39,324 nucleotides of DNA from Candidatus Omnitrophota bacterium (GCA_028713415.1 JAQTOI010000006.1:1-39324); one strand, 5' to 3'. Shown: positions 7,721-16,404, counted from the first letter of the stretch. Made by a program: numbers and translations. The notes: generated from the letters alone by a model not told the origin.

Positions 7721-9088
7721 ATGCAAAGATTGTCGCTGCCCCATATATGCGGCGCAAAGTATTTATTTCTATCGATAGTAGTCTTTTCTGTTTTTTTAGG
7801 TAACGCAACGTATTGCTACGGTCAAATAACGCGTAAAGAGGTGGTTTCGGCTAACCTTGATTATTACACGCTTAAAAGCTCCTCTGATGCCGAAAAAGGA
7901 AAAATTCAGGAATTTGAAAATAAAGTTCTTGAGGAAAAAAAGTTAAAAAAAGAAATGCAACAAAACGCCAATAAAGAACGTTTAGCTGCCGCGGGAAAAT
8001 TTGTTAAAAGGGGTTTAGACGACATCCGTTTAAGTGTTCTCGAAGAGACAAGATATGAAGACAACCTTTACAGGACCCACGACAACCAGGTAAACGCTTT
8101 TATCACAACCGTTGACGTCGGTATGGCTTATACGCCGCGAATACCATGGCGGAAGGGGCACACCAGTGCCGCGTTGAGTTTCAATGCCGGGCCAAGTACG
8201 CATGTTACCACGCGGCGGACATTCGCAAAAGTCAAAGGCGGTTTCAAGTTTGCATTAGCGCATAAGCGGAATAAATACGATTTCGCGGTAAATTATGGTA
8301 TAAGCAAGGATTATAGCACCGCCAACGAAATTAAAACCGGCGCAATATTGCCGGAAAGTCTCATTGAATATTTTAGGCAGGAGTATGGCGCTAGAATATA
8401 TATGGACTGGAAAAATCTGCCGACGGAGATTTCATATTCAAACCAAGCATCGACTTATGAAAAACGGTATAAGTCGTCAGACACCATAACTCACACTGCA
8501 AGTATTACTAACTATTTTAATCTTTTTCCTAAAACACGTTTCCTTTTTTCTTACGACTATGAGGTGGATAAGTATCCCAAGAGAGTTGAGGTTGATAGCT
8601 TTGCTAACACTTTCTGGTGGGGGATTAGAGGGAAAATTTCACCAAAGATAAACGGGCTGACTAAATTCGGTTATAAATTTTCTAAAGTTGAAACGGGAGA
8701 AAATCTTGAAACAGAAACTGTTAAAACGCAGTTAGATTATCAGATGCTTAATCGCCTGGTGCATATTATTGATATAGAGCGTAACATTAGCGTAACTTCT
8801 CTTGAAGATGAAACTTGGGCGCGTACCAACAAGTTTGGGCTAAGCTCCCTATATTCTCCGATTTTCAGCGAGAGAATGAAATTTGGCCTGGATGCCACCT
8901 ATACGGATTATGAGTACTCATCAGGCAGGAAAGATGATCTCTACGAATGGGGGGTGCATTCCGACTATATATTTAAGAATCAACTGAGTTTATCTCTGGG
9001 GTATAGGTATACGCACAATTCTTCAAGTATCAAAAGTTCCACCTATAGCGCCCAAGCAATCTCACTAAAAGTAAAAAAGGAGTTTTGA
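7721..9088 (+). CDS. Outer-membrane beta-barrel protein of the EPS locus
   Basis: About 455 residues from ATG 7721. A GTG at 7652 would add 23 residues ahead of the signal peptide, which makes it less likely. The signal peptide (hydrophobic ~14-30, ending near YCYGQ) is followed by a charged coiled region (~45-95). From ~100 to the end there are alternating short beta-like stretches rich in Tyr, Phe, Arg and Thr, and the protein ends in ...KVKKEF. A terminal Phe is the usual recognition signal for outer-membrane barrel insertion. Similar barrels sit beside wza/wzc genes in EPS loci of other Gram-negatives and may help polymer leave the cell. Its stop overlaps the next start (TGATG), so it is translationally coupled to the export gene. 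Confidence 0.75.
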   Translation: MQRLSLPHICGAKYLFLSIVVFSVFLGNATYCYGQITRKEVVSANLDYYTLKSSSDAEKGKIQEFENKVLEEKKLKKEMQQNANKERLAAAGKFVKRGLDDIRLSVLEETRYEDNLYRTHDNQVNAFITTVDVGMAYTPRIPWRKGHTSAALSFNAGPSTHVTTRRTFAKVKGGFKFALAHKRNKYDFAVNYGISKDYSTANEIKTGAILPESLIEYFRQEYGARIYMDWKNLPTEISYSNQASTYEKRYKSSDTITHTASITNYFNLFPKTRFLFSYDYEVDKYPKRVEVDSFANTFWWGIRGKISPKINGLTKFGYKFSKVETGENLETETVKTQLDYQMLNRLVHIIDIERNISVTSLEDETWARTNKFGLSSLYSPIFSERMKFGLDATYTDYEYSSGRKDDLYEWGVHSDYIFKNQLSLSLGYRYTHNSSSIKSSTYSAQAISLKVKKEF

Positions 9089-10500
9089 TGAGAAAATTAA
9101 TTATAGCCTTATTATTGATTGTTTTTGTCTATCTGCCTGGTTTTTGCGAACAGGAAATAGAAACCAGTGGGCCTATCAAGCCCAATGATACTTTGCAAAT
9201 TTCTGTGGCAGGGCAACCGGATTTAAGCAAAACAGTAATAGTTTCTCCAGAAGGCACAATCCGCTACCCATCAGCGGGTGAATTAACGGTTAAGGGTTTA
9301 AGCGCTGGCGAAGCCGGGAACTTCTTGAGAGAATTTTTCAAGAAATATTACTTTGCGGATTACGACGTTAGCGTGGTTATAACAGTAAGCGCTCAAGGAC
9401 CTCAGGAAATTTCCGCTGCAGCGTCCTTTTCGGAAACAAGTGAACCTAGTAATTTGCCTGTTGCTCAACCTCAAGAATCCAGCGAAGAGCTATTTCCGCC
9501 TTCGCGAATCCCAACCTATAAAGTTTCTCCATACGACGTGCTTAATATATCGGTATATGGCGAGTCTGATTTTGCAGCCACCGTGAAAGTTTCGGAAGAA
9601 GGTACTATCCGTTATACACTTTTAGGAGAGATAGGGGTAGCAGGGCTTACTGCCGAAGAAATAACTAAAAAGATAGAAGGGCTTTTAAAAAAAGGATATC
9701 TACTAAATCCTCAAGTCACCGTAATCATAGAAGAACACGGGAAAGTTTCTGTCTTCGGTGAGGTAATCCAGCCCGGAAGCTATGAATTAAAAGGGCCACT
9801 TACTCTTGTGGACGTGATAGTCCTTGCAGGCGGTTTAAAAGAAAACGCAAATCCCTCCAAAATAAAGGTTATTAGAGTGTTTCAGTCTCCCTCTGAAACA
9901 AAGCCCATCAGAGAATACATTGTCGATTTAGACATCCAGGGAAAAGATTTTTATTTGCAGCCACTAGATAAGATTATTATCGATAAATATGGTTCGATAT
10001 ATGTAGTGGGCGCAATTAAAAACCCGGGAGTATTTAAACTGGAGAAAGTAGATCTCACACCTTACGATGCTATTACATTTCTGGCAGGCGGACCCCTTTC
10101 AAACGCCAACTTATCTCAGGTCACAGTGATTAGAGACGAAAAAGGAGCAAAAAAAGAGTATGTTTTCAATTTAGCAGCCGGACAGAAAGACAAATTTTTT
10201 CTGAAAGAAGAAGATAGAATCCTCGTTCCGCTATATAAAAATATTTCGGTTTTTGGACAAGTAAAAAGATCCGGCAGTTACCCTTATACTCCTGATATGA
10301 CAGTAACTGAAGCGATCAGTTTGGCCGGAGGTTTTACCGATGTCGCCGACACCAATGCCGTGAAAGTAGTGCGTGAAGGCGAAAAAAAGAAAAAGACCAT
10401 CAAAGTTCCCGTAGGCTACATTTTGAAAACGGGGGATAAATCAAGGGATCTACCCCTTCAAGACGGAGATACAGTTGTGGTCCCGGAAAGTTGGCTGTAA
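9088..10500 (+). CDS. Polysaccharide export protein, Wza-like, with two export and three SLBB domains
   Basis: 470 residues from the ATG overlapping the upstream stop, with AAGGAG five bases before. The signal peptide is ~1-20; the Cys at 20 lies in PGFC, a poor lipobox, so lipidation is doubtful. Two poly-export domains are present, ~29-100 and ~144-214, clearly duplicated: each begins with a [V/K]SPYD- or KPND-like turn and carries EGTIRY (55-60 and 171-176). They are joined by a Pro/Gln/Glu/Ser-rich linker. SLBB domains follow at ~219-265, 303-350 and 386-432, each opening with a V-x-V/G-x-[V/I]-x-x-PG-like strand. The protein should form the periplasmic/outer-membrane part of the capsule or EPS channel and work with the autokinase encoded next. 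The domain count exceeds that of E. coli Wza. Confidence 0.9.
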   Translation: MRKLIIALLLIVFVYLPGFCEQEIETSGPIKPNDTLQISVAGQPDLSKTVIVSPEGTIRYPSAGELTVKGLSAGEAGNFLREFFKKYYFADYDVSVVITVSAQGPQEISAAASFSETSEPSNLPVAQPQESSEELFPPSRIPTYKVSPYDVLNISVYGESDFAATVKVSEEGTIRYTLLGEIGVAGLTAEEITKKIEGLLKKGYLLNPQVTVIIEEHGKVSVFGEVIQPGSYELKGPLTLVDVIVLAGGLKENANPSKIKVIRVFQSPSETKPIREYIVDLDIQGKDFYLQPLDKIIIDKYGSIYVVGAIKNPGVFKLEKVDLTPYDAITFLAGGPLSNANLSQVTVIRDEKGAKKEYVFNLAAGQKDKFFLKEEDRILVPLYKNISVFGQVKRSGSYPYTPDMTVTEAISLAGGFTDVADTNAVKVVREGEKKKKTIKVPVGYILKTGDKSRDLPLQDGDTVVVPESWL

Positions 10501-10535
10501 TAAGAGAGAGCACCAAATAGAAAGGAGAATGTAAG

Positions 10536-10587
10536 AAGTAAAAGCATTAAGTATAAAAACAAAGAATTTTTTTACTTTTTACTTTAT
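10536..10587 (+). repeat. AAGTAAAAG / CTTTTTACTTT hairpin between Shine-Dalgarno and start
   Basis: AAGTAAAAG (10536-10544) can pair, with one bulge, with CTTTTTACTTT (10575-10585). A perfect AAGGAG lies upstream at 10522-10527, and the gene's ATG is at 10593, too far for normal use unless the hairpin brings them together. Confidence 0.45.
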
Positions 10588-10592
10588 AACCT

Positions 10593-12425
10593 ATGATACC
10601 ACCCCCAGAAATAAGAGAATTGACCATTAAAGACTATGTAGACATAGTCTTGCGCCGCATTTGGATAGTGGCTGTTATAGTGGTAGTTATACCAAGCCTG
10701 GTTGCATTCCGGGATTTTTCTGCTGTTAAAATTTACAGGACTTCAGCCAAGCTTCTTTTTAAAGAAAGTATGCCGCAGGTTACCGGTCAGGAAGATATTA
10801 TCTATAAAGGAGGCATTCCTTCCAGAGAAGATCAAATCAGCCTTCTTAGTTCTCGCATTTTGGCTGAACGCGTTGTAAAGAAGTTGAACCTGGCCGCCAA
10901 CAAGCAATTCATAGGCGTAAAAGACCTAGAAAGAAATGTGCTAAATATGGTTAATGTCAGCCAGCAGCGGGAAAGCAGGATTGTTTCAATTAACGTTACC
11001 GGCAGAGACCCTTTAATAATTACCAAAATCGCAAATGCCTGGGCTGAAGAATTTATTAGAACCGATATCGACCAACGTGCGGTCACAGCCAAGCATGGCA
11101 TACAGTGGTTGCAGGAACAAATGGGCTCTACTTTGAGCAAGCTGGAAGAGGCCGAGAAAAAGCTTAATGATTTCTTGCAACAAAACAGGATAGTAACTAT
11201 GCCCGAGGTGGGGGGTCAGAAGCAAGGCACCGTTGAGGCGTTACGCAGCCAGCAGAATAAATTAGAAAAGGAAGCAATAGAGGCTTACCAGAAATATGGC
11301 GAGAAACATCCGAAGATAGCAAATTTAGAAGCGGAGCTTGCTGCGGTAAAACAGAAATTAAAAGAAGAACAAGACACCATCTTTGCTCTTCAGAATAAAA
11401 ACCTTGAATATAAAATTTTAGACCGCGACGTAGACACTTATAAAGTTATATACAATGATTTTGTAAAGCGGATTAAAGAACTGGAAATTTCCAAAGAAAT
11501 GGTTACCTCTAACGTGCAATTTATCGATGACGCTCAAATTCCTTGGGCGCCCATAAGCCCTCAACCGGCAAAAGATATTTCGCGAGCTCTAATCGGCAGT
11601 TTGCTTTTGGCCGTAGCGCTATGTTATTTTCTGGAGTACGCTGATTCTACCCTGAAGACCTCGGAAGACGTTGAATTTTATACCAAGATGCCTTTCTTAG
11701 GGTATATTCCTTCAGCGAGAAAAGAAATCCGCAAAGGAGAAAACAGGGATTTAGTTTCTTTCATAAAACCCTATTCGCAAACGTCTGAGGCTTTTAGAAA
11801 TTTACGCGTTTCAATAATATTTTCATTTCCAGAGGATAAACCCCTGCATTCGATTATGATAACAAGTTCTATAGCCAAGGAGGGAAAAAGTTTTGTCGCT
11901 ACCAATCTTGCGATAAGCTTTGCCCAGACTAAAGAGGATACCTTGCTTATTGATGCCGATATGCGCAGGGGAAGATTATCTCAGGTATTTGAGCAAAAAA
12001 ATAAAAATGGTTTAAGTAGCCTATTGGCCGGGGTATGTACACTGGAGCAGGCAGTCGTCTCCACTTCTACTCCTAATTTATACGTTATTTACGCGGGGCC
12101 TTCAACCCCCAATCCGGCTGAACTTTTAAGTTCGCAAAAACTAGTTAATATTTTAGATACAGCAAAAACAAAGTTCAAAAGAATAATCATCGACGCCCCT
12201 CCGGCTTTAGGAGTTTCTGATACTATAATGCTCGGAGATAAATGCGACGGCGTAATTTATGTTATCAAGACGGGAGCTACGCCATTGAAGCTTATTACCG
12301 AAGTAAGAAAGATTTTAGGAAAAAAAGTTAAAGTTATCGGAGCGGTGCTGAATAATGTAAGCGTTGATGCGGAGCACTATTACTCTTATTACCGCTATTA
12401 TCACTACACACCCAAAAAGATTTAA
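10593..12425 (+). CDS. Polysaccharide co-polymerase/tyrosine autokinase, Wzc-like
   Basis: 610 residues. A Wzz domain spans ~8-350, with transmembrane segments at ~23-38 and ~331-347 and a long periplasmic coiled coil (~165-300). The cytoplasmic bacterial tyrosine-kinase domain has Walker A in SIAKEGKS (426-433), Walker A' LLIDADMRRG (451-460) and Walker B IIIDAPP (531-537). The C-terminus is a tyrosine cluster with seven Tyr between 596 and 605, the normal autophosphorylation tail. The protein controls chain length and export of EPS at the inner membrane by cycles of phosphorylation; no phosphatase gene is seen in the window. The ATG lacks a nearby Shine-Dalgarno sequence (see the hairpin at 10536-10587). 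Confidence 0.93.
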   Translation: MIPPPEIRELTIKDYVDIVLRRIWIVAVIVVVIPSLVAFRDFSAVKIYRTSAKLLFKESMPQVTGQEDIIYKGGIPSREDQISLLSSRILAERVVKKLNLAANKQFIGVKDLERNVLNMVNVSQQRESRIVSINVTGRDPLIITKIANAWAEEFIRTDIDQRAVTAKHGIQWLQEQMGSTLSKLEEAEKKLNDFLQQNRIVTMPEVGGQKQGTVEALRSQQNKLEKEAIEAYQKYGEKHPKIANLEAELAAVKQKLKEEQDTIFALQNKNLEYKILDRDVDTYKVIYNDFVKRIKELEISKEMVTSNVQFIDDAQIPWAPISPQPAKDISRALIGSLLLAVALCYFLEYADSTLKTSEDVEFYTKMPFLGYIPSARKEIRKGENRDLVSFIKPYSQTSEAFRNLRVSIIFSFPEDKPLHSIMITSSIAKEGKSFVATNLAISFAQTKEDTLLIDADMRRGRLSQVFEQKNKNGLSSLLAGVCTLEQAVVSTSTPNLYVIYAGPSTPNPAELLSSQKLVNILDTAKTKFKRIIIDAPPALGVSDTIMLGDKCDGVIYVIKTGATPLKLITEVRKILGKKVKVIGAVLNNVSVDAEHYYSYYRYYHYTPKKI

Positions 12426-12439
12426 CTCGCCGCAGTTTC

Positions 12440-12503
12440 GCCGCTTTAGCGGCCCGATGGCAGATTGTTGTTTCGCTTCTGCGCAAAATTATCCGAAGCG
12501 AAA
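12440..12503 (+). repeat. Two hairpins in the wzc-wzy gap
   Basis: The palindrome GCCGCT/AGCGGC (12440-12445 with 12448-12453) is followed by a perfect 9-bp stem TTTCGCTTC/GAAGCGAAA (12471-12479 with 12495-12503). No T-tract follows, so these are RNA or DNA hairpins rather than a terminator. Confidence 0.6.
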
Positions 12504-12535
12504 AATAACCAGCAAGTATAATTTGAGGAGCTTTA

Positions 12536-13831
12536 ATGGCGGAAAAAATAGTTTCACGCCTCATCGAATCTTTCTTAATTTTCCTTATAATCTTTAGCCC
12601 TCTTTTCTATGGCTCGCTTTTAGCCCTGCCTTTAAGCATAATACAACTTATCTCGCTTCTAATACTTTCCCTTTTTCTTTTAAAAATAACATTAGTGCCT
12701 TCATCAAAAATTATCCTGCCTAGTGCCATTTCTCTTATGGCTTTTTTTCTTCTATTGGTAGTTTTTCAGCTACTGCCCCTGCCTTCTTTTTTAGCTACTC
12801 TTTTTTCACCAAAAGGAACGGTTCTAACGCGTGCCTATTTGGGTAGCACTTCTTTATTTAATTTATCCCAAATAACAATTTATCCCTTTAATACTAAACA
12901 AGAGCTTATTAAATATATTTGTTTTTTTTCGATATTCTTTGTTTCATTAAACACAATTCAGGAAAAAAAACAATTCGAAAGATTATTCTCGGTAATCATT
13001 GTTTGGGCTGCGATTCTTTGTCTCTACGGCATCATACAGCGTTATTTTGTCCTTGAAAGAATAGACACATCCTCTTTTAGTGTTTTTGGCAACAAAAATT
13101 ACTTTGCCGGTTATATGTGTTTGATTGCTCCCCTGGCGATAGGCTATACGCTGGCCTGTCATAACCATTTCAAAAAAATTACCTTCGGGTTTTTAAGTGC
13201 CCTCATCAGCGCTTCTGTTTTTATTTCACTCTCAAGGGCGGCCTCTTTGAGCCTTGTATTATCATTTTTTATATTTTTGTTGCTTCTTGCAACCTCTGGA
13301 AAAAATAAAGCGCATTTATGGGGAGTTTTAGTAGTTGCTCTGCTTGCTTTGGGCCTTGTGACTATTGTAGGATTTGAAGCGCTAAGATTCCATTTTCTTC
13401 TCTTTGAAGGAGGCTTACGCGAGCGTCTGTCTCTTTCAGCTGATGCTTTAGGAATAGTCAAGGATTTTCCGGTCATGGGTGTAGGCTTGGGTAATTTTCA
13501 TTTGATTTTCACTATTTATAAAATATCCACCATAAGGGGGTTTTTTTATAATCTCCATAACGACCATCTTCAGCTTATTATAGAAACAGGCCTATTGGGA
13601 GCATTCTTTTATTTTTCATTCCTCTTTAAGATTTTTAAGGATACTCTTACGCATGTGAAATTGCGGCAGGATCCTTTCGTAAAGAATATAGCTATAGGCG
13701 GTTTATGCGGCTGCTGGGGCCTGCTCGTGCATAGTTTTGCTGATTTTAACTTTCATATACCGGCTACAGTTTTTTTATTTTGGCTTATTTTAGGCCTTAT
13801 CAATAAATGTGTATACGTTCATTTTAGATAA
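12536..13831 (+). CDS. O-antigen ligase/Wzy-type polysaccharide polymerase
   Basis: 431 residues with about eleven hydrophobic membrane segments spread from residue ~12 to the end. The diagnostic Wzy_C region is present: GVGLGNF, then a large loop, then LHNDHLQLIIETGLLGAFF (~339-357), the conserved H-N-[DE] loop of O-antigen ligases and polymerases. It would join repeat units or ligate finished polymer on the periplasmic face of the inner membrane. GAGGAG-like Shine-Dalgarno (TTTGAGGAGC) precedes the ATG at a good distance. The gene lies between the autokinase and a TPR protein whose ATG follows its stop with no gap. A polymerase and a ligase cannot be told apart from sequence alone. Confidence 0.85.
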   Translation: MAEKIVSRLIESFLIFLIIFSPLFYGSLLALPLSIIQLISLLILSLFLLKITLVPSSKIILPSAISLMAFFLLLVVFQLLPLPSFLATLFSPKGTVLTRAYLGSTSLFNLSQITIYPFNTKQELIKYICFFSIFFVSLNTIQEKKQFERLFSVIIVWAAILCLYGIIQRYFVLERIDTSSFSVFGNKNYFAGYMCLIAPLAIGYTLACHNHFKKITFGFLSALISASVFISLSRAASLSLVLSFFIFLLLLATSGKNKAHLWGVLVVALLALGLVTIVGFEALRFHFLLFEGGLRERLSLSADALGIVKDFPVMGVGLGNFHLIFTIYKISTIRGFFYNLHNDHLQLIIETGLLGAFFYFSFLFKIFKDTLTHVKLRQDPFVKNIAIGGLCGCWGLLVHSFADFNFHIPATVFLFWLILGLINKCVYVHFR

Positions 13832-14764
13832 ATGCAGGAAAAATTTTTAAATAAAAAACAGAGCAATCTCGTTTTTGGCTTTAGCCTTGCGATTATTGCT
13901 TTATGCGTGCTGTTTATCGTAAGCTCACTAGGCGCCGAACTTGCCTACAATTCAGCTTCCTCAAAAGTCTACCCAACTTTAGCCTCTGAGAGATTTTCTT
14001 ATTATAATAATGTTTTGACTTTGGTGGCATCTGCGGCTTCTCGCAGGAAAGATAATTCACAATACCTGGCTAAAGAAGCCGATTATTTTTTTAAAGCAGT
14101 CGAAGAAGGCTTAGGCCCTATTTTGCACCTTGACGAAAGTAAAATAGAAAATTTATATAGGCGCGCGATACAATTAAACCCCCTTAATTATCAATATCAT
14201 TTAAAACTAGGGTGGTTTTACGCGCAAACTAAAAAAACTCAAGCTGCGGAAGAAGAATTGATTAAGGCTACTGAATTATACCCTACTGACGCACAAGCTT
14301 ATTTATATTTAGGAAAGTTTTACTTAAAAAATAAAAGAGAATGGCTCGGGTTTAAGAACTTGCTTATCGCTTTTTATCATAGCGTTGAGCATTGGCAGAT
14401 ATTTGATGAAGCCCAAACAGATATGATAGGGCTTTCGCAAGTTTCATCGGACCGCGCAGGACATTTTATGCGTTATATTTTTTATCCGCTTCGTAGCACC
14501 TTTGATTTCAAGGAAGAAGGTTTTCCTCCGCTCACAATTGCGCTTAATATAAGAGTTTACATGAAAGATTCTCCCGAAGAAGTCGCTCTTCTTTACCGGG
14601 CTATCCATTACCAGAACTTTAAGAAAATAGAATCGTCCGAAGGATATAATGTATACGAATTTCTCTTGAACACATTTCCGCCAAAAACAGACCTTTCTAA
14701 TTTCAGTATCGGGACTAAACCTTCTTCCCTCATGGAAAAAGTGGAAATTACCTATGCATTTTAA
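13832..14764 (+). CDS. Membrane-anchored TPR-like protein of the EPS locus
   Basis: 310 residues. The ATG directly follows the stop of the Wzy-like gene and has no separate ribosome site, so coupling is likely. There is one transmembrane anchor at ~14-36. TPR units lie at ~108-175 (for example LYRRAIQLNPLNYQYHLKLG and the following repeat with LYPTDAQAYLYLG). The C-terminal third has no recognised domain. TPR proteins fused to, or encoded beside, Wzy-type polymerases are common in EPS loci, and this may be a partner of the upstream polymerase. It is the last gene of the EPS block. Confidence 0.75.
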   Translation: MQEKFLNKKQSNLVFGFSLAIIALCVLFIVSSLGAELAYNSASSKVYPTLASERFSYYNNVLTLVASAASRRKDNSQYLAKEADYFFKAVEEGLGPILHLDESKIENLYRRAIQLNPLNYQYHLKLGWFYAQTKKTQAAEEELIKATELYPTDAQAYLYLGKFYLKNKREWLGFKNLLIAFYHSVEHWQIFDEAQTDMIGLSQVSSDRAGHFMRYIFYPLRSTFDFKEEGFPPLTIALNIRVYMKDSPEEVALLYRAIHYQNFKKIESSEGYNVYEFLLNTFPPKTDLSNFSIGTKPSSLMEKVEITYAF

Positions 14765-14802
14765 ACCACTCCTGAAATAAATAAAATATTTGCTTTAAAC
14801 GC

Positions 14803-14946
14803 TATAATTGCTAAAATAAAGCCTTCGCGGACGCCTCAGGCCTAGATGGGGTGAAACTAAATTATAAATTCTGTGTATAGGGCTAGGGCTTATGATACTT
14901 GTTTTGTTAGTTTCGTAAGCTATTTGCTTATTGAAGGAGGAGAAAA
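14803..14946 (+). promoter_or_regulatory. Leader of the tRNA-binding protein gene, with a -10-like element and a stem
   Basis: TATAAT stands at 14803-14808 without a recognisable -35 at the right spacing. Further down, GAAACTAA (~14853-14860) is the exact complement of TTAGTTTC (~14907-14914), so the leader can fold. A strong GAAGGAGG Shine-Dalgarno sequence follows at ~14934. It matches no riboswitch consensus I know. Confidence 0.35.
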
Positions 14947-15267
14947 ATGATAAGTTACGATGATTTTTCTAAGCTGGATTTACGCATCGGTAAGATTATA
15001 GAGGTGAGCCTTCACCCTAACGCCGATAAGTTGTATCTTTTGAAAGTGGATATCGGCGAAAAAGTTGTTCAGTTGGTAGCAGGCATCCGCGCCTTTTATG
15101 CCCCAGAGGGGCTTATAGGAAAGTTAGGGGTCATTTTAGTTAATTTGGAGCCGAGAGAAATTCGAGGCTGCCTATCAGAAGGCATGCTTCTTGCCGCCTC
15201 TTCCCCTGAACGCATTAGCGTAATTTCTCCGCTAGAAGATGTGGCGATAGGAAGCAAAGTAAAATGA
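14947..15267 (+). CDS. tRNA-binding-domain protein (CsaA / MetRS beta-subunit-like)
   Basis: 106 residues forming a single OB-fold tRNA-binding domain of the kind found at the C-terminus of bacterial methionyl-tRNA synthetases, in Arc1p/EMAPII and in CsaA. Landmarks are DLRIGKI (11-17), HPNADKLYLLKVDIG (23-37), LVAGI and the C-terminal SEGMLLAA. The length matches a free-standing domain. It either helps a split MetRS bind tRNA or acts as a CsaA-like chaperone; no MetRS gene is present here, so the choice is open. The Shine-Dalgarno sequence is excellent. The stop codon merges into a hairpin repeat that begins at its last two bases. Confidence 0.85.
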   Translation: MISYDDFSKLDLRIGKIIEVSLHPNADKLYLLKVDIGEKVVQLVAGIRAFYAPEGLIGKLGVILVNLEPREIRGCLSEGMLLAASSPERISVISPLEDVAIGSKVK

Positions 15268-15369
15268 GGGGTCGGGGATTTTTCCTAATATATCGACCCC
15301 TCATCCTGAAGCCAGAAGGGCTGAAGGATCCCCTTATGAGATCCTTCGTCGTTTCCCTCCTCAGGATGA
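15266..15369 (+). repeat. Nested palindromic repeat (TCATCCTGA / GAAGGATC type)
   Basis: Three perfect stems are visible. GAGGGGTCG/CGACCCCTC pairs 15266-15274 with 15294-15302. TCATCCTGA/TCAGGATGA pairs 15301-15309 with 15361-15369. Inside the latter, GAAGGATC/GATCCTTC pairs 15323-15330 with 15340-15347. The second and third stems resemble a repeat seen between genes in many unrelated bacteria; that is from memory. The first stem begins within the stop codon of the upstream gene. Confidence 0.7.
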
Positions 15370-15428
15370 CCCCTCGCTAATTAGAAAAAGGTTCGCGATG
15401 GGTCAAGTAAAATGATCTTCAAGTTGTA

Positions 15429-16247
15429 ATGGATTTAACAAAAAACATCGACGATGTTGACTTGGTATTTCTGGATCTTGAAACAACCGGTTTGGATGTG
15501 ATAGAAGGAGATGCTATCTGCGAAATAGGGGCGTTAAAGACCCGTGGCAGAAAAATTAGCGACAGGTTCCAGACTCTGATTAATCCGGGAAAACACATTC
15601 CCCATGAAGTATTTCTGATTCATAAGATATCCGATGACGACGTCAAGGATGCACCACATTTCAGGGATATAGTCGAATCTTTGAAGGCATTCATAAATGA
15701 TTGCGTTGTGTGTGCGTATAACGCAGAGTTTGACATAGGGTTTATAACCCATGAATCCCGCAGAATTCAGTATCAATTATCCGAAATCCCCGCGCTAGAT
15801 ATACTTTCTATGGCGCGAAAAACAATAAAATTGCCCGGGTATAAACTGGATTATACTGCAAGATATTTTAATGTTGATTACAGCACCGGCTTTCATAGGG
15901 CGATGAACGATGCTTTTATCGCGTTTCAAGTTTTCTATAAATTAAGAGATATTCTGCGCAGCCGCAACTTTGATATTCTAGGAGAATATCTTTCGCTTTT
16001 TGGAGTCAATAATGCAGTGTTTCGCTTAAAAGAAGAGCCAAAAATCATTGCCATCAAAGAAGCTATCACTAAAGGGATAAACCTAAAAATACGCTATTTT
16101 TCTTATGAAAATACCATGGAGGAAGAAGAAGTAAAGCCTATTAATTTTTTTCAGGAGCATAAGCATTTTTATCTCTGGTGCCAGAATCTAAAAAATAAAA
16201 GTTTCCGAATCAACGTCAATCGCATATTCGAGATAGAAATCGTTTGA
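15429..16247 (+). CDS. DnaQ-type 3'-5' exonuclease fused to a WYL-like domain
   Basis: 272 residues. The exonuclease domain (~8-175) holds a complete DEDDh active site: D16 and E18 in FLDLETTGL, D102 in NAEFDIGF, H156 and D161 in FHRAMNDA. The remaining ~70 residues (205-272) match the WYL pattern: IKEAITKGINLKIRYFS, then VKPINFF, then FYLWCQN and FRINVNRI. WYL domains bind ligands or nucleic acid in regulators and defence proteins. The fusion suggests a nuclease whose activity or targeting is controlled by that module, or a DnaQ proofreading/repair enzyme with a DNA-contact domain. No Shine-Dalgarno sequence is evident before 15429. The neighbours give no pathway. Confidence 0.8.
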   Translation: MDLTKNIDDVDLVFLDLETTGLDVIEGDAICEIGALKTRGRKISDRFQTLINPGKHIPHEVFLIHKISDDDVKDAPHFRDIVESLKAFINDCVVCAYNAEFDIGFITHESRRIQYQLSEIPALDILSMARKTIKLPGYKLDYTARYFNVDYSTGFHRAMNDAFIAFQVFYKLRDILRSRNFDILGEYLSLFGVNNAVFRLKEEPKIIAIKEAITKGINLKIRYFSYENTMEEEEVKPINFFQEHKHFYLWCQNLKNKSFRINVNRIFEIEIV

Positions 16248-16327
16248 TTCGATTGCCCTTTACAAGAAGGGTTTAGTTAATTACAATAAAAGGAAAGCGG
16301 AACGGTTCACTATTATTTTAGGGCTTA

Positions 16328-16404
16328 TTATCCCTCGCCACTAGATATCCGGAAAATTTCCTGGCATACAAGCCTATAAATTTTCCAGAAAGGCTTCGGG
16401 ATAA
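16328..16404 (+). promoter_or_regulatory. Long rod-like structured leader of the Lrp/AsnC gene
   Basis: The DNA folds as one continuous imperfect hairpin. TTATCCC (16328-16334) pairs with GGGATAA (16398-16404), and GCC (16337-16339) with GGC (16392-16394). CCGGAAAATTT (16349-16359) pairs with AAATTTTCCAG (16378-16388) at 10 of 11 positions, capped by GGC/GCC. The AT-rich inner arms also resemble operator half sites. Confidence 0.5.

Noticed and set aside
10522-10534. A start-stop mini-gene (AAGGAG, ATG, TAA).
   Set aside because: Only one base separates the Shine-Dalgarno sequence from this ATG, too close for initiation.
12364-12597. A 77-residue frame across the end of the Wzc-like gene.
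   Set aside because: It overlaps two well-supported genes in another frame, and its composition reflects the Tyr-rich tail and the hairpins in the gap.
14765-14946. A cyclic-di-GMP or other known riboswitch before the tRNA-binding protein gene.
   Set aside because: The leader can fold, but it does not match a riboswitch consensus I can recall.
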